DNA from: Mycolicibacterium lutetiense
Lineage (GTDB): Bacteria; Actinomycetota; Actinomycetes; Mycobacteriales; Mycobacteriaceae
Assembly (NCBI RefSeq): GCF_017876775.1
Contig: NZ_JAGIOP010000002.1
Coordinates: 1,798,001 to 1,862,000 of the forward strand
DNA: 64,000 nt
Direction of reading: 5' to 3'
How positions within the stretch are numbered: position 1 is the first letter of the stretch; each line of letters begins with the position of its first letter. This document shows, in pieces, positions 56,558 through 64,000 of the stretch. A model generated the notes under the pieces. The model was not told the origin of the DNA, did no database searches, and worked only from the letters and a program-made list of their open reading frames with translations. Made by a program: the position numbers and the translations under genes.

Positions 56558-57835
56558 ATGGCTGCTGACATCGTCCCAATTCGGCTCGGGCTGACCAAGG
56601 GCGACCTCTACACACTCTGGGCTCCGCGTTGGCGGGATGCCGGTGACGAGTGGGAGGCCTTCCTCGGCGAGGGCGACGCCCTGTTCGCGTTTGAATCGGT
56701 CGCTGACCTCGCGGCATTCGTCCGCACCAACACCGACAACGATCTCGCCGACCACCCGGCGTGGGAGAAGCTGGCCGCGGCCAATGCCCACCGGCTGCAG
56801 TCGGCCGACGACCGTGAATACGACATCGTCGGCGTGCCGGACCTGGTCGCCGACAAGCCGACCGAAGAATCCGTCGCGACCGTGCACCGCACCCTGGTCG
56901 TGGTGTCCTCGATCGGCTCGGTGTGCGAACTGACGGCCATCAGCAAGTTCTTCAACGGCAACCCCGTGCTCGGCACGCTCGGTGGCGGGATGGACGGCTT
57001 CACCGGCCGGTCCGGGCGCAAGCGTTGGGCCGAGATCGAAGCCGTGATCGGGCGGGGTTGGGACAGCGTGCTCGACGCCATCGACGAGATCGTCACCATT
57101 CCCGAAGACATCGACGCGGGCGCGGTCAAGAAGGCCGCGGCCGAGCTCGAAGAGCCGGCCCCCGAAGAGGACGAGGACGACCTCACCGACGGCACCGAAG
57201 ACGACGGCACCGAGAGCGACGCCGAGGACGACACCGCGGCGGCCGCACCCGCGCGCAACGCCGCCGACACGGCTGTCCTGGGCGACGACGAGGACTTTTG
57301 GCAGAAGGTCGGTATCGACCCGGTCCGCATCATGACGGGCTCGGGCACCGTCTACACCCTGCGCTGCTACCTCGACGACGATCCGGTCTTCCTCGGCCGC
57401 AACGGTCGCATCAGCGTGTTCAGCTCCGAGCGTGCCCTGGCCCGCTACCTGGCCGACGAACACGACCACGACCTGTCGGACCTCGCCACCTATGACGACA
57501 TCCGGACCGCCGCGACCGACGGTTCGCTGCGGGTCGACGTCGCCGAGGAGAACGTCTACGTCCTCTCCGGTATCGCCGATGACCTCGCCGACGGCCCCGA
57601 CGCGGTCGACCACGACCAGTTGGAGTTGGCCGTCGAGTTGCTGCGCGATGTCAGCGACTACTCCGAGGACAAAACCGTCGACGAAACGCTGGCGGGCACC
57701 AAGGCCCTCGGCAAGTTCGTGGGCTATGTCCTCGGCAACGAGAACGCCCGCAAGCCCGAAGCCCCGTACGCCGAGGCCGTCAAGCAGTGGGAGGCGCTGG
57801 AGCGCTTCGTCGAGTCGCGCCTGCGGGCGGAGTAG
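56558..57835 (+). CDS. Acidic conserved mycobacterial protein (Rv3311-like)
   Basis: 425 residues, function unknown. Two similar halves (about 1-190 and 245-400), each with a strand-helix unit: first RLGLTKGDLYTLWAPRW ... FAFESVADLAAFVRTNTDNDLADH, second RIMTGSGTVYTLRCYL ... SVFSSERALARYLADEHDHDLSD. An acidic linker (about 200-235, Asp/Glu-rich) joins them. The internal repeat suggests an ancient duplication. Matches Rv3311 in size and place. No membrane or signal segment. Confidence 0.85.
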   Translation: MAADIVPIRLGLTKGDLYTLWAPRWRDAGDEWEAFLGEGDALFAFESVADLAAFVRTNTDNDLADHPAWEKLAAANAHRLQSADDREYDIVGVPDLVADKPTEESVATVHRTLVVVSSIGSVCELTAISKFFNGNPVLGTLGGGMDGFTGRSGRKRWAEIEAVIGRGWDSVLDAIDEIVTIPEDIDAGAVKKAAAELEEPAPEEDEDDLTDGTEDDGTESDAEDDTAAAAPARNAADTAVLGDDEDFWQKVGIDPVRIMTGSGTVYTLRCYLDDDPVFLGRNGRISVFSSERALARYLADEHDHDLSDLATYDDIRTAATDGSLRVDVAEENVYVLSGIADDLADGPDAVDHDQLELAVELLRDVSDYSEDKTVDETLAGTKALGKFVGYVLGNENARKPEAPYAEAVKQWEALERFVESRLRAE

Positions 57836-57871
57836 GCCCCAGGTCGAGCTCGCTCGATTGTTGCAGCAGCG

Positions 57872-58960
57872 TCAGCCGACCAGTACCGCATACCGCGGTT
57901 TGATCACCTCGTCGATGATCGCGAGTCGTTCATCGAACGGGATGAACGCCGACTTCATCGCATTGATGGTGAAGCGCTCCAGGTCACTCCAGCCGTAACC
58001 GAAGGCCTCGACCAGGCGCAGCATCTCCTGGCTCATGGTGGTATCGCTCATCAACCGGTTGTCGGTATTGACGGTCACCCGGAACCGCAGTCGCGCCAAC
58101 CGGTCGAACGGATGCTCGGCAATGCTCGGGGCAGCCCCGGTCTGCACGTTGCTGCTGGGGCACATCTCCAGCGGAATTCGCTTGTCCCGCAGGATGGATG
58201 CGAGCCGGCCCAGTCGCTGGGTCCCGTCTTCGAACTCGGTGATGTCGTCGACGATGCGCACCCCGTGGCCGAGCCGGTCGGCACCGCAGAATGCGATGGC
58301 CTCATGGATGGACGGCAGCCCGAACGCCTCACCGGCGTGAATGGTGAAGCGCGCGTTGTTGCCTCGCATATATTCGAACGCGTCGAGGTGGCGGGTGGGT
58401 GGATAGCCGGCCTCCGCTCCGGCGATGTCGAAACCGACAACACCCTTGTCCCGGAACCGGATTGCCAGCTCGGCGATCTCCCGCGACCGGGCGGCGTGGC
58501 GCATCGCGGTGACCAGACAGCGCACGGTGACGGTGCGCCCCTCGGCCGCGGTGGCCTTCTCCCCGTCGGCGAAGCCGGCCAATACGGCGTCGACCACGTC
58601 GTCGAGCGACAGGCCGCGGTCGATGTGCAGTTCGGGGGCGAACCGGATTTCGGCGTAGACGACGTTGTCGGCGGCCAGATCCTCCACACATTCGTAGGCG
58701 ACGCGGTGCAGTGCCTCCGGCGTCTGCATCACCCCGACGGTGTGGGCGAACGGCTCCAGGTAGCGCACCAACGAGCCGCTGTGCGCGGCGGTGCGGAAGA
58801 AGGTGGCCAGCTCGTCGACCTCGGTGGCCGGCAGGTCGTCGTAGCCGAGCTGACCGGCCAGGTCGAGCACGGTGGCCGGACGCAGACCACCGTCGAGGTG
58901 ATCGTGCAGCAGGGCCTTGGGAGCGTGCTGGATCTTGTCCAGACTCAGCGGCGTACTCAT
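57872..58960 (-). CDS. add: Adenosine deaminase
   Basis: 362 residues. LLHDHLDGG (zinc His pair), [19 protein letters not shown] and NTDNRLMS are the metal and catalytic motifs of adenosine deaminase. Converts (deoxy)adenosine to (deoxy)inosine for purine salvage. Last of cdd-deoA-add on the minus strand, as Rv3315c-Rv3313c. Confidence 0.95.
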   Translation of the reverse strand: MSTPLSLDKIQHAPKALLHDHLDGGLRPATVLDLAGQLGYDDLPATEVDELATFFRTAAHSGSLVRYLEPFAHTVGVMQTPEALHRVAYECVEDLAADNVVYAEIRFAPELHIDRGLSLDDVVDAVLAGFADGEKATAAEGRTVTVRCLVTAMRHAARSREIAELAIRFRDKGVVGFDIAGAEAGYPPTRHLDAFEYMRGNNARFTIHAGEAFGLPSIHEAIAFCGADRLGHGVRIVDDITEFEDGTQRLGRLASILRDKRIPLEMCPSSNVQTGAAPSIAEHPFDRLARLRFRVTVNTDNRLMSDTTMSQEMLRLVEAFGYGWSDLERFTINAMKSAFIPFDERLAIIDEVIKPRYAVLVG

Positions 58961-59070
58961 ATCCCCATCATGGGCGCAGGAGCCGCAACTGTGCGGACGA
59001 AACCACGGCGTTGCCGATGACGATCAGGCCAATACCGGCCCACCCGCGGACGACGCGTCGGGGTCGGGCG

Positions 59071-60363
59071 TCAACCGATTCGGTCGACGAGCAACGGCCG
59101 CGACGGGGGTGCGGTGTCGCCGACGGTCCAGGCGCCTGCGAGCTCGGCGAGTGCGCCGGGCAGCCGCTCGGCCGTCTCGGTGTACAAGGTAAACAGCGCC
59201 TCGCCTGCGGCGACCGGCTCCCCCGGCCTGCGGTGGATCCGCACCCCGGCGCCGAACTGCACCGGCTCCCCCGGCTGGGCGCGGCCCGCTCCCAGCCGCC
59301 ACGCCGCCAGAGCCACTCCCATGGCGTCGAGGTCACCCATGATGCCGCCGTGCGGGGCCGTCACGGTCTCGCTGGCAGCCCCGATGGGCAACGGGCGGGT
59401 CAGGTCCCCGCCCTGGGCCGCCACCAGCGCGCGGAAGCAATCCATCGCGCTGCCGTCGCGCAGTGCCTCAGCCGGGTCGGTGCCGTCGACGCCTGCCGCG
59501 TCGAGCATCTCGGTGGCCAGCGCCAACGTCAGTTCGACCACGTCGGACGGCCCGCCGCCGGCCAGCACCTCCAGCGACTCGGCGACCTCCACAGAATTGC
59601 CGACGGTCCGCCCCAGCGGGCAGTTCATATCGGTGAGCAGGGCGCGGGTCGGGATCCCGCTGGCATTGCCGAGACCGACCATGGTCGCCGCCAGCTCACG
59701 CGACTCCGCCTCGGTCTTGAGGAACGCACCGCGGCCGACCTTGACGTCCAAGACCAGCGATCGCGCCCCCTCGGCCAACTTCTTGCTCATCACCGAACTG
59801 GCGATCAGCGGCAGCGACTCGGTGGTGGCGGTGACATCGCGCAACGCGTAGATCTTGCGGTCCGCCGGCGCCAGCTCGCCCGCGGCGAACACCGCCGCCC
59901 CGATATCCCGAAGTTGTTGCCGGATCCGGTCTTTCGACAGTTCTGCAGTGAACCCCGAGATCGCCTCAAGCTTGTCCAGCGTTCCTCCGGTGTGCCCGAG
60001 CCCACGCCCGGCCGCCTGCGGAACGACGGCACCACAGGCCATCACGACGGGCAGTAGCGGAATGGTGATCTTGTCCCCCACTCCGCCGGTGGAGTGTTTG
60101 TCCACCAGGGCCAATGGCCTGCCGTCACGGCGAAGGTCGGTGAAATCGAACCGCTCTCCGGAGTCGACCATCGCCGCCGTCCACCGGGCGATCTCGGCCG
60201 GCGTCATGCCCCTGAGAAAGATCGCCATCAACAGGGCTGACATCTGTTCGTCGGCGACCCGTCCGTGGGTGTAGCCGTCGATCACCCAGTCGATGGCGGC
60301 GTCGGACAGCACCCCGCCGTCACGTTTGGTCCGGATGACCGACGGAGCGTCGAGATGCGGCAT
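59071..60363 (-). CDS. deoA: Thymidine phosphorylase
   Basis: 430 residues from ATG 60363 (MPHLDAPSVIRTKRDGG). KHSTGGVGDKITIPLLP is the signature, with the phosphate-binding region, and GRGLGHTGGTLDKLEAI follows. Releases thymine and deoxyribose 1-phosphate. The next gene upstream is cdd (59 bp). Confidence 0.95.
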   Translation of the reverse strand: MPHLDAPSVIRTKRDGGVLSDAAIDWVIDGYTHGRVADEQMSALLMAIFLRGMTPAEIARWTAAMVDSGERFDFTDLRRDGRPLALVDKHSTGGVGDKITIPLLPVVMACGAVVPQAAGRGLGHTGGTLDKLEAISGFTAELSKDRIRQQLRDIGAAVFAAGELAPADRKIYALRDVTATTESLPLIASSVMSKKLAEGARSLVLDVKVGRGAFLKTEAESRELAATMVGLGNASGIPTRALLTDMNCPLGRTVGNSVEVAESLEVLAGGGPSDVVELTLALATEMLDAAGVDGTDPAEALRDGSAMDCFRALVAAQGGDLTRPLPIGAASETVTAPHGGIMGDLDAMGVALAAWRLGAGRAQPGEPVQFGAGVRIHRRPGEPVAAGEALFTLYTETAERLPGALAELAGAWTVGDTAPPSRPLLVDRIG

Positions 60364-60422
60364 GCCCGTCAACCTACTCGCCGGTAACTAGCCGGGCCCC
60401 GGAGTTGTTGGACCACTTGGTC

Positions 60423-60821
60423 TTACCTGCGCTCCAGATCCTCGGGCCCGAAGGCGTCGGGCAGTAGCTCGCGCAGCGGTCGCGGGCCGTGCCGATGGTC
60501 GATGAGCAGCTCGGGCCCACCGTGCTCGAGCAACACCTGCCGACAGCGCCCACAAGGCATCAAAAGACCCCCGTCCGGGCCCACGCACGACAGTGCGACA
60601 AGCCTTCCGCCGCCTCCGGAATGCAGGGCACAGGCCACAGCGCACTCGGCACAGAGACCTAGGCCATATGAGACATTCTCCACATTGCAGCCGGTCACGA
60701 TCCGTCCGTCGTCGACCAGAGCGGCGGCACCGACCGGAAAGCCCGAATAGGGCGCGTAGGCGCGCGATGACGCCTCAATTGCCTTGCTACGCAGCAGATT
60801 CCAGTTGATTTCGATGGTCAT
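60423..60821 (-). CDS. cdd: Cytidine deaminase
   Basis: 132 residues from ATG 60821. GCNVENVSYGLGLCAECAV with the zinc Cys and catalytic Glu, and MPCGRCRQVL with two more zinc Cys. Converts cytidine to uridine. First of cdd-deoA-add, divergent from sdhCDAB. Confidence 0.95.
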   Translation of the reverse strand: MTIEINWNLLRSKAIEASSRAYAPYSGFPVGAAALVDDGRIVTGCNVENVSYGLGLCAECAVACALHSGGGGRLVALSCVGPDGGLLMPCGRCRQVLLEHGGPELLIDHRHGPRPLRELLPDAFGPEDLERR

Positions 60822-60881
60822 GCGACAACCTCGGACATAGGCTCTGAATGCATTCCGAAACCCCAATTCCCGACCCGCACA

Positions 60882-60900
60882 TTAAGATAGGTAAGCCTAA
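60882..60900. promoter_or_regulatory. IdeR/DtxR-like iron box in the sdh promoter region
   Basis: TTAAGATAGGTAAGCCTAA agrees with the IdeR consensus TTAGGTTAGGCTAACCTAA at 14 of 19 positions, keeping TAGG and CCTAA cores. It lies 136 bp before sdhC and about 60 bp before cdd. Confidence 0.6.
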
Positions 60901-61035
60901 CTTTTGCTTGGTTGGTGGGCCGAACTGCTCAACCGTAGTTCGTTCGCCACTGCAAATGGGTTTAGAGTCGCCCCGAGGTTTGGGGCTAATTACTCCGCAG
61001 TCCCAGACGTCCCACCGATGGCGTTGGAGGGCCCG

Positions 61036-61452
61036 ATGAGTACTCAAACGGAGGTACCGGCTCCGCAACCCAGGAAATCACGACGGCGCACCCTGTACAA
61101 GGGTGATCCGGGCATGTGGTCCTGGGTGCTGCACCGTATTACCGGTGCCACGATCTTCTTCTTCCTGTTCGTACACGTCCTTGATACCGCGTTGGTCCGG
61201 GTAAGCCCGCAGGCCTACAACGAGGTCATCGAGACGTACAAGACCCCCATCGTCGGATTGATGGAGATCGGCCTGGTCGCCGCGGTGCTGTATCACGCAC
61301 TGAACGGCATCCGCGTCATCCTCATCGACTTCTGGCAGCAGGGTCCCCGCTACCAGCGGCAGATGCTCGCGGTTGCCGTCGGCATCTTTGCCGTGGTCCT
61401 CATCGCAGCACTAGGAGTCATCGGCATGCACATGGTGGAGCGGTTCCTGTGA
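61036..61452 (+). CDS. sdhC: Succinate dehydrogenase cytochrome b subunit
   Basis: 138-residue membrane anchor with three helices (about 31-50, 71-95, 108-133). SWVLHRITGATIFFFLFVHVL carries the conserved quinone-site Ser/Arg and a haem-type His, and YHALNGIRVILID the second His. (Stretch given as SWVLHRITG and FLFVHVL.) ATG 61036 follows GGAGG. It overlaps sdhD by 4 nt (GTGA). Menaquinone-linked complex II. Confidence 0.93.
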   Translation: MSTQTEVPAPQPRKSRRRTLYKGDPGMWSWVLHRITGATIFFFLFVHVLDTALVRVSPQAYNEVIETYKTPIVGLMEIGLVAAVLYHALNGIRVILIDFWQQGPRYQRQMLAVAVGIFAVVLIAALGVIGMHMVERFL

Positions 61453-61922
61453 GCGCGCCAGAAGCGGGCGAGTCGCGGTTGGGCCGTCCGGCACCGGTGC
61501 TGGAACGTGAGCACGACCGACCGGCCGCGCTGGACCACCCCCGCGCGCCCCGTCGCCCCCGCGGTATCCCGTACTTCGAGAAGTACGCCTGGCTGTTCAT
61601 GCGGTTCTCAGGTCTGGCACTTGTTTTTCTGGCGCTCGGCCACCTCTTCATCATGCTGATGTGGCAGGACGGCGTGTACCGCATCGACTTCAACTACGTC
61701 GCGCAGCGCTGGGCCTCCCCGTTCTGGCAGATCTGGGACATGGCCCTGCTGTGGCTCGCGATGATCCACGGCGCCAACGGCTTGCGCACCATCATCGGCG
61801 ACTACGCCCGGAAGAACGTCACGAAGTTCTACCTGAATTCGCTGCTACTGCTGGCGACAGGCTTCACATTGGTTCTGGGCACCTACGTCCTGGTCACCTT
61901 CGACCCGAATATTGGGGGCTAA
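61449..61922 (+). CDS. sdhD: Succinate dehydrogenase hydrophobic membrane anchor
   Basis: 157 residues from GTG 61449, overlapping sdhC. After a polar N-terminal tail of about 45 residues come three membrane helices: LFMRFSGLALVFLALGHLF, WDMALLWLAMIHGANGLRTI and LLLLATGFTLVLGTYVLV. His in LGHLF and MIHGANG are candidate haem ligands. Anchors SdhA/B to the membrane. Confidence 0.92.
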   Translation: MSAPEAGESRLGRPAPVLEREHDRPAALDHPRAPRRPRGIPYFEKYAWLFMRFSGLALVFLALGHLFIMLMWQDGVYRIDFNYVAQRWASPFWQIWDMALLWLAMIHGANGLRTIIGDYARKNVTKFYLNSLLLLATGFTLVLGTYVLVTFDPNIGG

Positions 61923-61925
61923 CCA

Positions 61926-63680
61926 ATGATTCAGGAACATCGCTACGACGTCGTCATCGTCGGTGCCGGCGGCGCCGGCATGCGCGCTGCCGTCGAGGCC
62001 GGTCCGCGCGTCCGTACCGCCGTGCTGACCAAGCTGTACCCGACGCGGTCGCACACCGGCGCAGCCCAGGGCGGCATGTGCGCCGCACTGGCCAACGTCG
62101 AAGAGGACAACTGGGAGTGGCACACCTTCGACACCGTCAAGGGTGGCGATTACCTCGCTGACCAGGACGCCGTCGAGATCATGGCCAAGGAGGCCATCGA
62201 CGCGGTGCTGGACCTCGAGAAGATGGGGATGCCGTTCAACCGCACCCCCGAGGGCCGCATCGACCAGCGTCGTTTCGGCGGGCATACCCGCGACCACGGC
62301 AAGGCCCCGGTCCGCCGGGCCTGTTACGCCGCCGACCGCACCGGCCACATGATCCTGCAGACGCTGTACCAAAACTGCGTAAAGCACGACGTCGAGTTCT
62401 TCAACGAGTTCTACGCCCTGGACATCGCACTGACGGATACTCCGGCGGGCCCGGTGGCCACCGGCGTCATCGCCTACGAGCTGGCGACCGGCGACATCCA
62501 CATCTTCCACGCCAAGGCAGTCGTGTTCGCCACCGGCGGCTCGGGCCGGATGTACAAAACCACCTCCAACGCCCACACGTTGACCGGTGACGGCCTCGGC
62601 ATCATCTTCCGCAAGGGACTTCCCCTGGAAGACATGGAGTTTCACCAGTTCCACCCGACAGGTCTGGCCGGGCTCGGGATTCTCATCTCGGAGGCCGTGC
62701 GCGGCGAGGGCGGCCGGTTGCTCAACGGCGAGGGCGAGCGGTTCATGGAGCGCTACGCGCCCACGATCGTCGACCTGGCCCCACGCGACATCGTCGCCCG
62801 CTCGATGGTGCTCGAGGTGCTCGAAGGCCGCGGCGCCGGACCGAACAAGGACTACGTCTACATCGACGTGCGCCACCTGGGCGCCGATGTGCTGGAGGCC
62901 AAGCTTCCCGACATCACCGAGTTCGCCCGCACCTACCTCGGCGTCGATCCGGTGACCGAACTGGTCCCGGTCTACCCGACCTGCCACTACGTCATGGGCG
63001 GCATCCCCACCACGGTCAACGGCCAGGTGCTGCGCGACAACACCAACGTCATCCCCGGCCTGTACGCCGCGGGTGAGTGCGCGTGTGTGTCGGTGCACGG
63101 CGCCAACCGGTTGGGCACCAACTCGCTGCTGGACATCAACGTGTTCGGCCGCCGTGCCGGTATCGCCGCCGCGGAGTACGCCGCCAACCACAATCACGTC
63201 GACCTGCCCGAGGCCCCGGCCGACATGGTGGTCGGCTGGGTCGGCGACATCCTGTCCGAGCACGGCCACGAGCGTGTCGCCGACATCCGCACTGCGCTGC
63301 AGCAGTCGATGGACAACAACGCCGCGGTGTTCCGCACCGAGGAAACCCTCAAGCAGGCGCTGACCGACATCCACGCACTCAAGGAGCGGTACAGCCGAAT
63401 CACGGTGCATGACAAGGGTAAGCGCTACAACAGCGACCTGCTCGAGGCCATCGAGCTCGGCTTCCTGCTGGAGCTGGCCGAGGTGACCGTGGTGGGTGCG
63501 CTCAACCGCAAGGAGTCCCGCGGCGGACACGCCCGCGAGGACTACCCGAACCGCGACGACACCAACTACCTGCGGCACACCATGGCCTACAAGGAGGGCG
63601 ACGACCTGCTCTCCGATATCCGGCTGGACTACAAGCCCGTCGTCCAGACCCGGTACGAGCCGATGGAAAGGAAGTACTGA
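61926..63680 (+). CDS. sdhA: Succinate dehydrogenase flavoprotein subunit
   Basis: 584-residue catalytic subunit. VIVGAGGAGMRAA FAD loop, SHTGAAQGGMCAAL with the His that carries covalent FAD, HPTGLAGLGIL near the substrate site, and TCHYVMGGIPT. C-terminal YNSDLLEAIELGFLLELAEV and KEGDDLLSDIRLDYKPVV are typical. Third gene of sdhCDAB, 3 bp after sdhD. Confidence 0.96.
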   Translation: MIQEHRYDVVIVGAGGAGMRAAVEAGPRVRTAVLTKLYPTRSHTGAAQGGMCAALANVEEDNWEWHTFDTVKGGDYLADQDAVEIMAKEAIDAVLDLEKMGMPFNRTPEGRIDQRRFGGHTRDHGKAPVRRACYAADRTGHMILQTLYQNCVKHDVEFFNEFYALDIALTDTPAGPVATGVIAYELATGDIHIFHAKAVVFATGGSGRMYKTTSNAHTLTGDGLGIIFRKGLPLEDMEFHQFHPTGLAGLGILISEAVRGEGGRLLNGEGERFMERYAPTIVDLAPRDIVARSMVLEVLEGRGAGPNKDYVYIDVRHLGADVLEAKLPDITEFARTYLGVDPVTELVPVYPTCHYVMGGIPTTVNGQVLRDNTNVIPGLYAAGECACVSVHGANRLGTNSLLDINVFGRRAGIAAAEYAANHNHVDLPEAPADMVVGWVGDILSEHGHERVADIRTALQQSMDNNAAVFRTEETLKQALTDIHALKERYSRITVHDKGKRYNSDLLEAIELGFLLELAEVTVVGALNRKESRGGHAREDYPNRDDTNYLRHTMAYKEGDDLLSDIRLDYKPVVQTRYEPMERKY

Positions 63681-63683
63681 CCC

Positions 63684-64000
63684 ATGAGTGCACCTGTCAT
63701 CGACAAGCCTGAAGCCGGCGATCCACCGCTGCCTCCCGTGCCCGAAGGCGCGGTCATGGTCACGCTCAAGATCGCCCGGTTCGATCCGGAGAACCCTGAC
63801 GCCGCAGGCTGGCAGAGCTTCCGGGTTCCCTGCCTGCCCTCAGACCGGCTGCTCAACCTGCTGCTGTACGTGAAGGGCTATCTGGACGGCACGCTGACCT
63901 TCCGGCGGTCCTGCGCACACGGCGTGTGCGGCTCGGATGCCATGCGGATCAACGGTGTGAACCGGTTGGCCTGCAAGGTGCTCATGCGCGACCTGCTGCC
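63684..64000 (+). CDS. sdhB: Succinate dehydrogenase iron-sulfur subunit, 5' part
   Basis: First 105 residues; the rest lies beyond the window. SCAHGVCGSDAMRINGVNRL and the following CK give the [2Fe-2S] cysteines. ATG 63684 lies 3 bp after sdhA. The [3Fe-4S] and [4Fe-4S] motifs are not yet reached. Confidence 0.93.
   Translation, partial: MSAPVIDKPEAGDPPLPPVPEGAVMVTLKIARFDPENPDAAGWQSFRVPCLPSDRLLNLLLYVKGYLDGTLTFRRSCAHGVCGSDAMRINGVNRLACKVLMRDLL

Noticed and set aside
61845..63578. 577-codon open frame opposite sdhA
   Set aside because: Shadow of the highly conserved flavoprotein gene; low-complexity Val/Gly/Asp-rich product and no ribosome site.

Overview
The window is a high-GC actinobacterial chromosome segment. 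Gene content and order match a fast-growing mycobacterium (Mycolicibacterium type). From Maf, sseA, SufE, accA3 and sigF-rsbW, through lat-lrpA-pcd, TetR-lhr-nei2, RluA-glpD2-lpdA, amiA1-amiB1, deoD-pmmB-upp and add-deoA-cdd, to sdhCDAB, it follows the order known from M. tuberculosis Rv3282-Rv3319, with extra genes and mobile DNA inserted. Many starts look leaderless, with a TANNNT or GGGTAY box 6-10 nt before ATG or GTG, as is common in mycobacteria. No tRNA, rRNA, CRISPR array or phage was recognised.

1-5.7 kb: core metabolism (Maf fragment, sulfurtransferase, SufE-like protein, acyl-CoA carboxylase alpha chain, MobA/MocA-like nucleotidyltransferase), with a 61-bp hairpin after accA3. 5.8-20.3 kb: a general-stress island around sigma factor SigF. 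It holds sigF-rsbW, two STAS anti-anti-sigma genes with a shared upstream element, a second RsbW paralogue, two UsfY-like membrane proteins, a CsbD protein, a PAS-ANTAR protein, small membrane proteins, an F420-type oxidoreductase and a haem-oxygenase-like/CDGSH/methyltransferase cluster. At least seven good SigF-type promoters (GGTTT or GTTT, 15-17 nt, GGGTAY or GGGCAT) can be read. Two mobile elements sit in this island: a 3.16-kb Tn554-like pair of tyrosine recombinases that splits a Rho-N-like gene inside a SigF operon, and an IS3-family element that parts a SigF promoter from the RsbW-paralogue gene.

20.4-34.2 kb: Mrr-like nuclease, lysine catabolism (lat, lrpA, pcd), an SDR, a lipase-maturation-factor protein, a P450/TetR divergent pair, the DNA-repair helicase lhr and glycosylase nei2. 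34.2-38.2 kb: SDR, DesA3-type desaturase with its reductase, and a divergent FabR/DesT-like repressor. 38.2-48.1 kb: two same-length, apparently identical, inverted copies of an IS110-family element bracket native core genes (enoyl-CoA hydratase, SDR, RluA, glpD2, membrane protein, lpdA, gamma-glutamylcyclotransferase-like). The non-coding end of the IS contains readable bridge-RNA target and donor guides that match the insertion sites.

48.1-64 kb: M20 amidohydrolases, nucleoside salvage (deoD, upp, add, deoA, cdd), pmmB, an ECF sigma factor with an SDR, a small alpha-helical protein paired with an NlpC/P60 hydrolase, an acidic conserved protein, and the succinate dehydrogenase operon, whose promoter region carries an IdeR/DtxR-like box; sdhB runs off the end.
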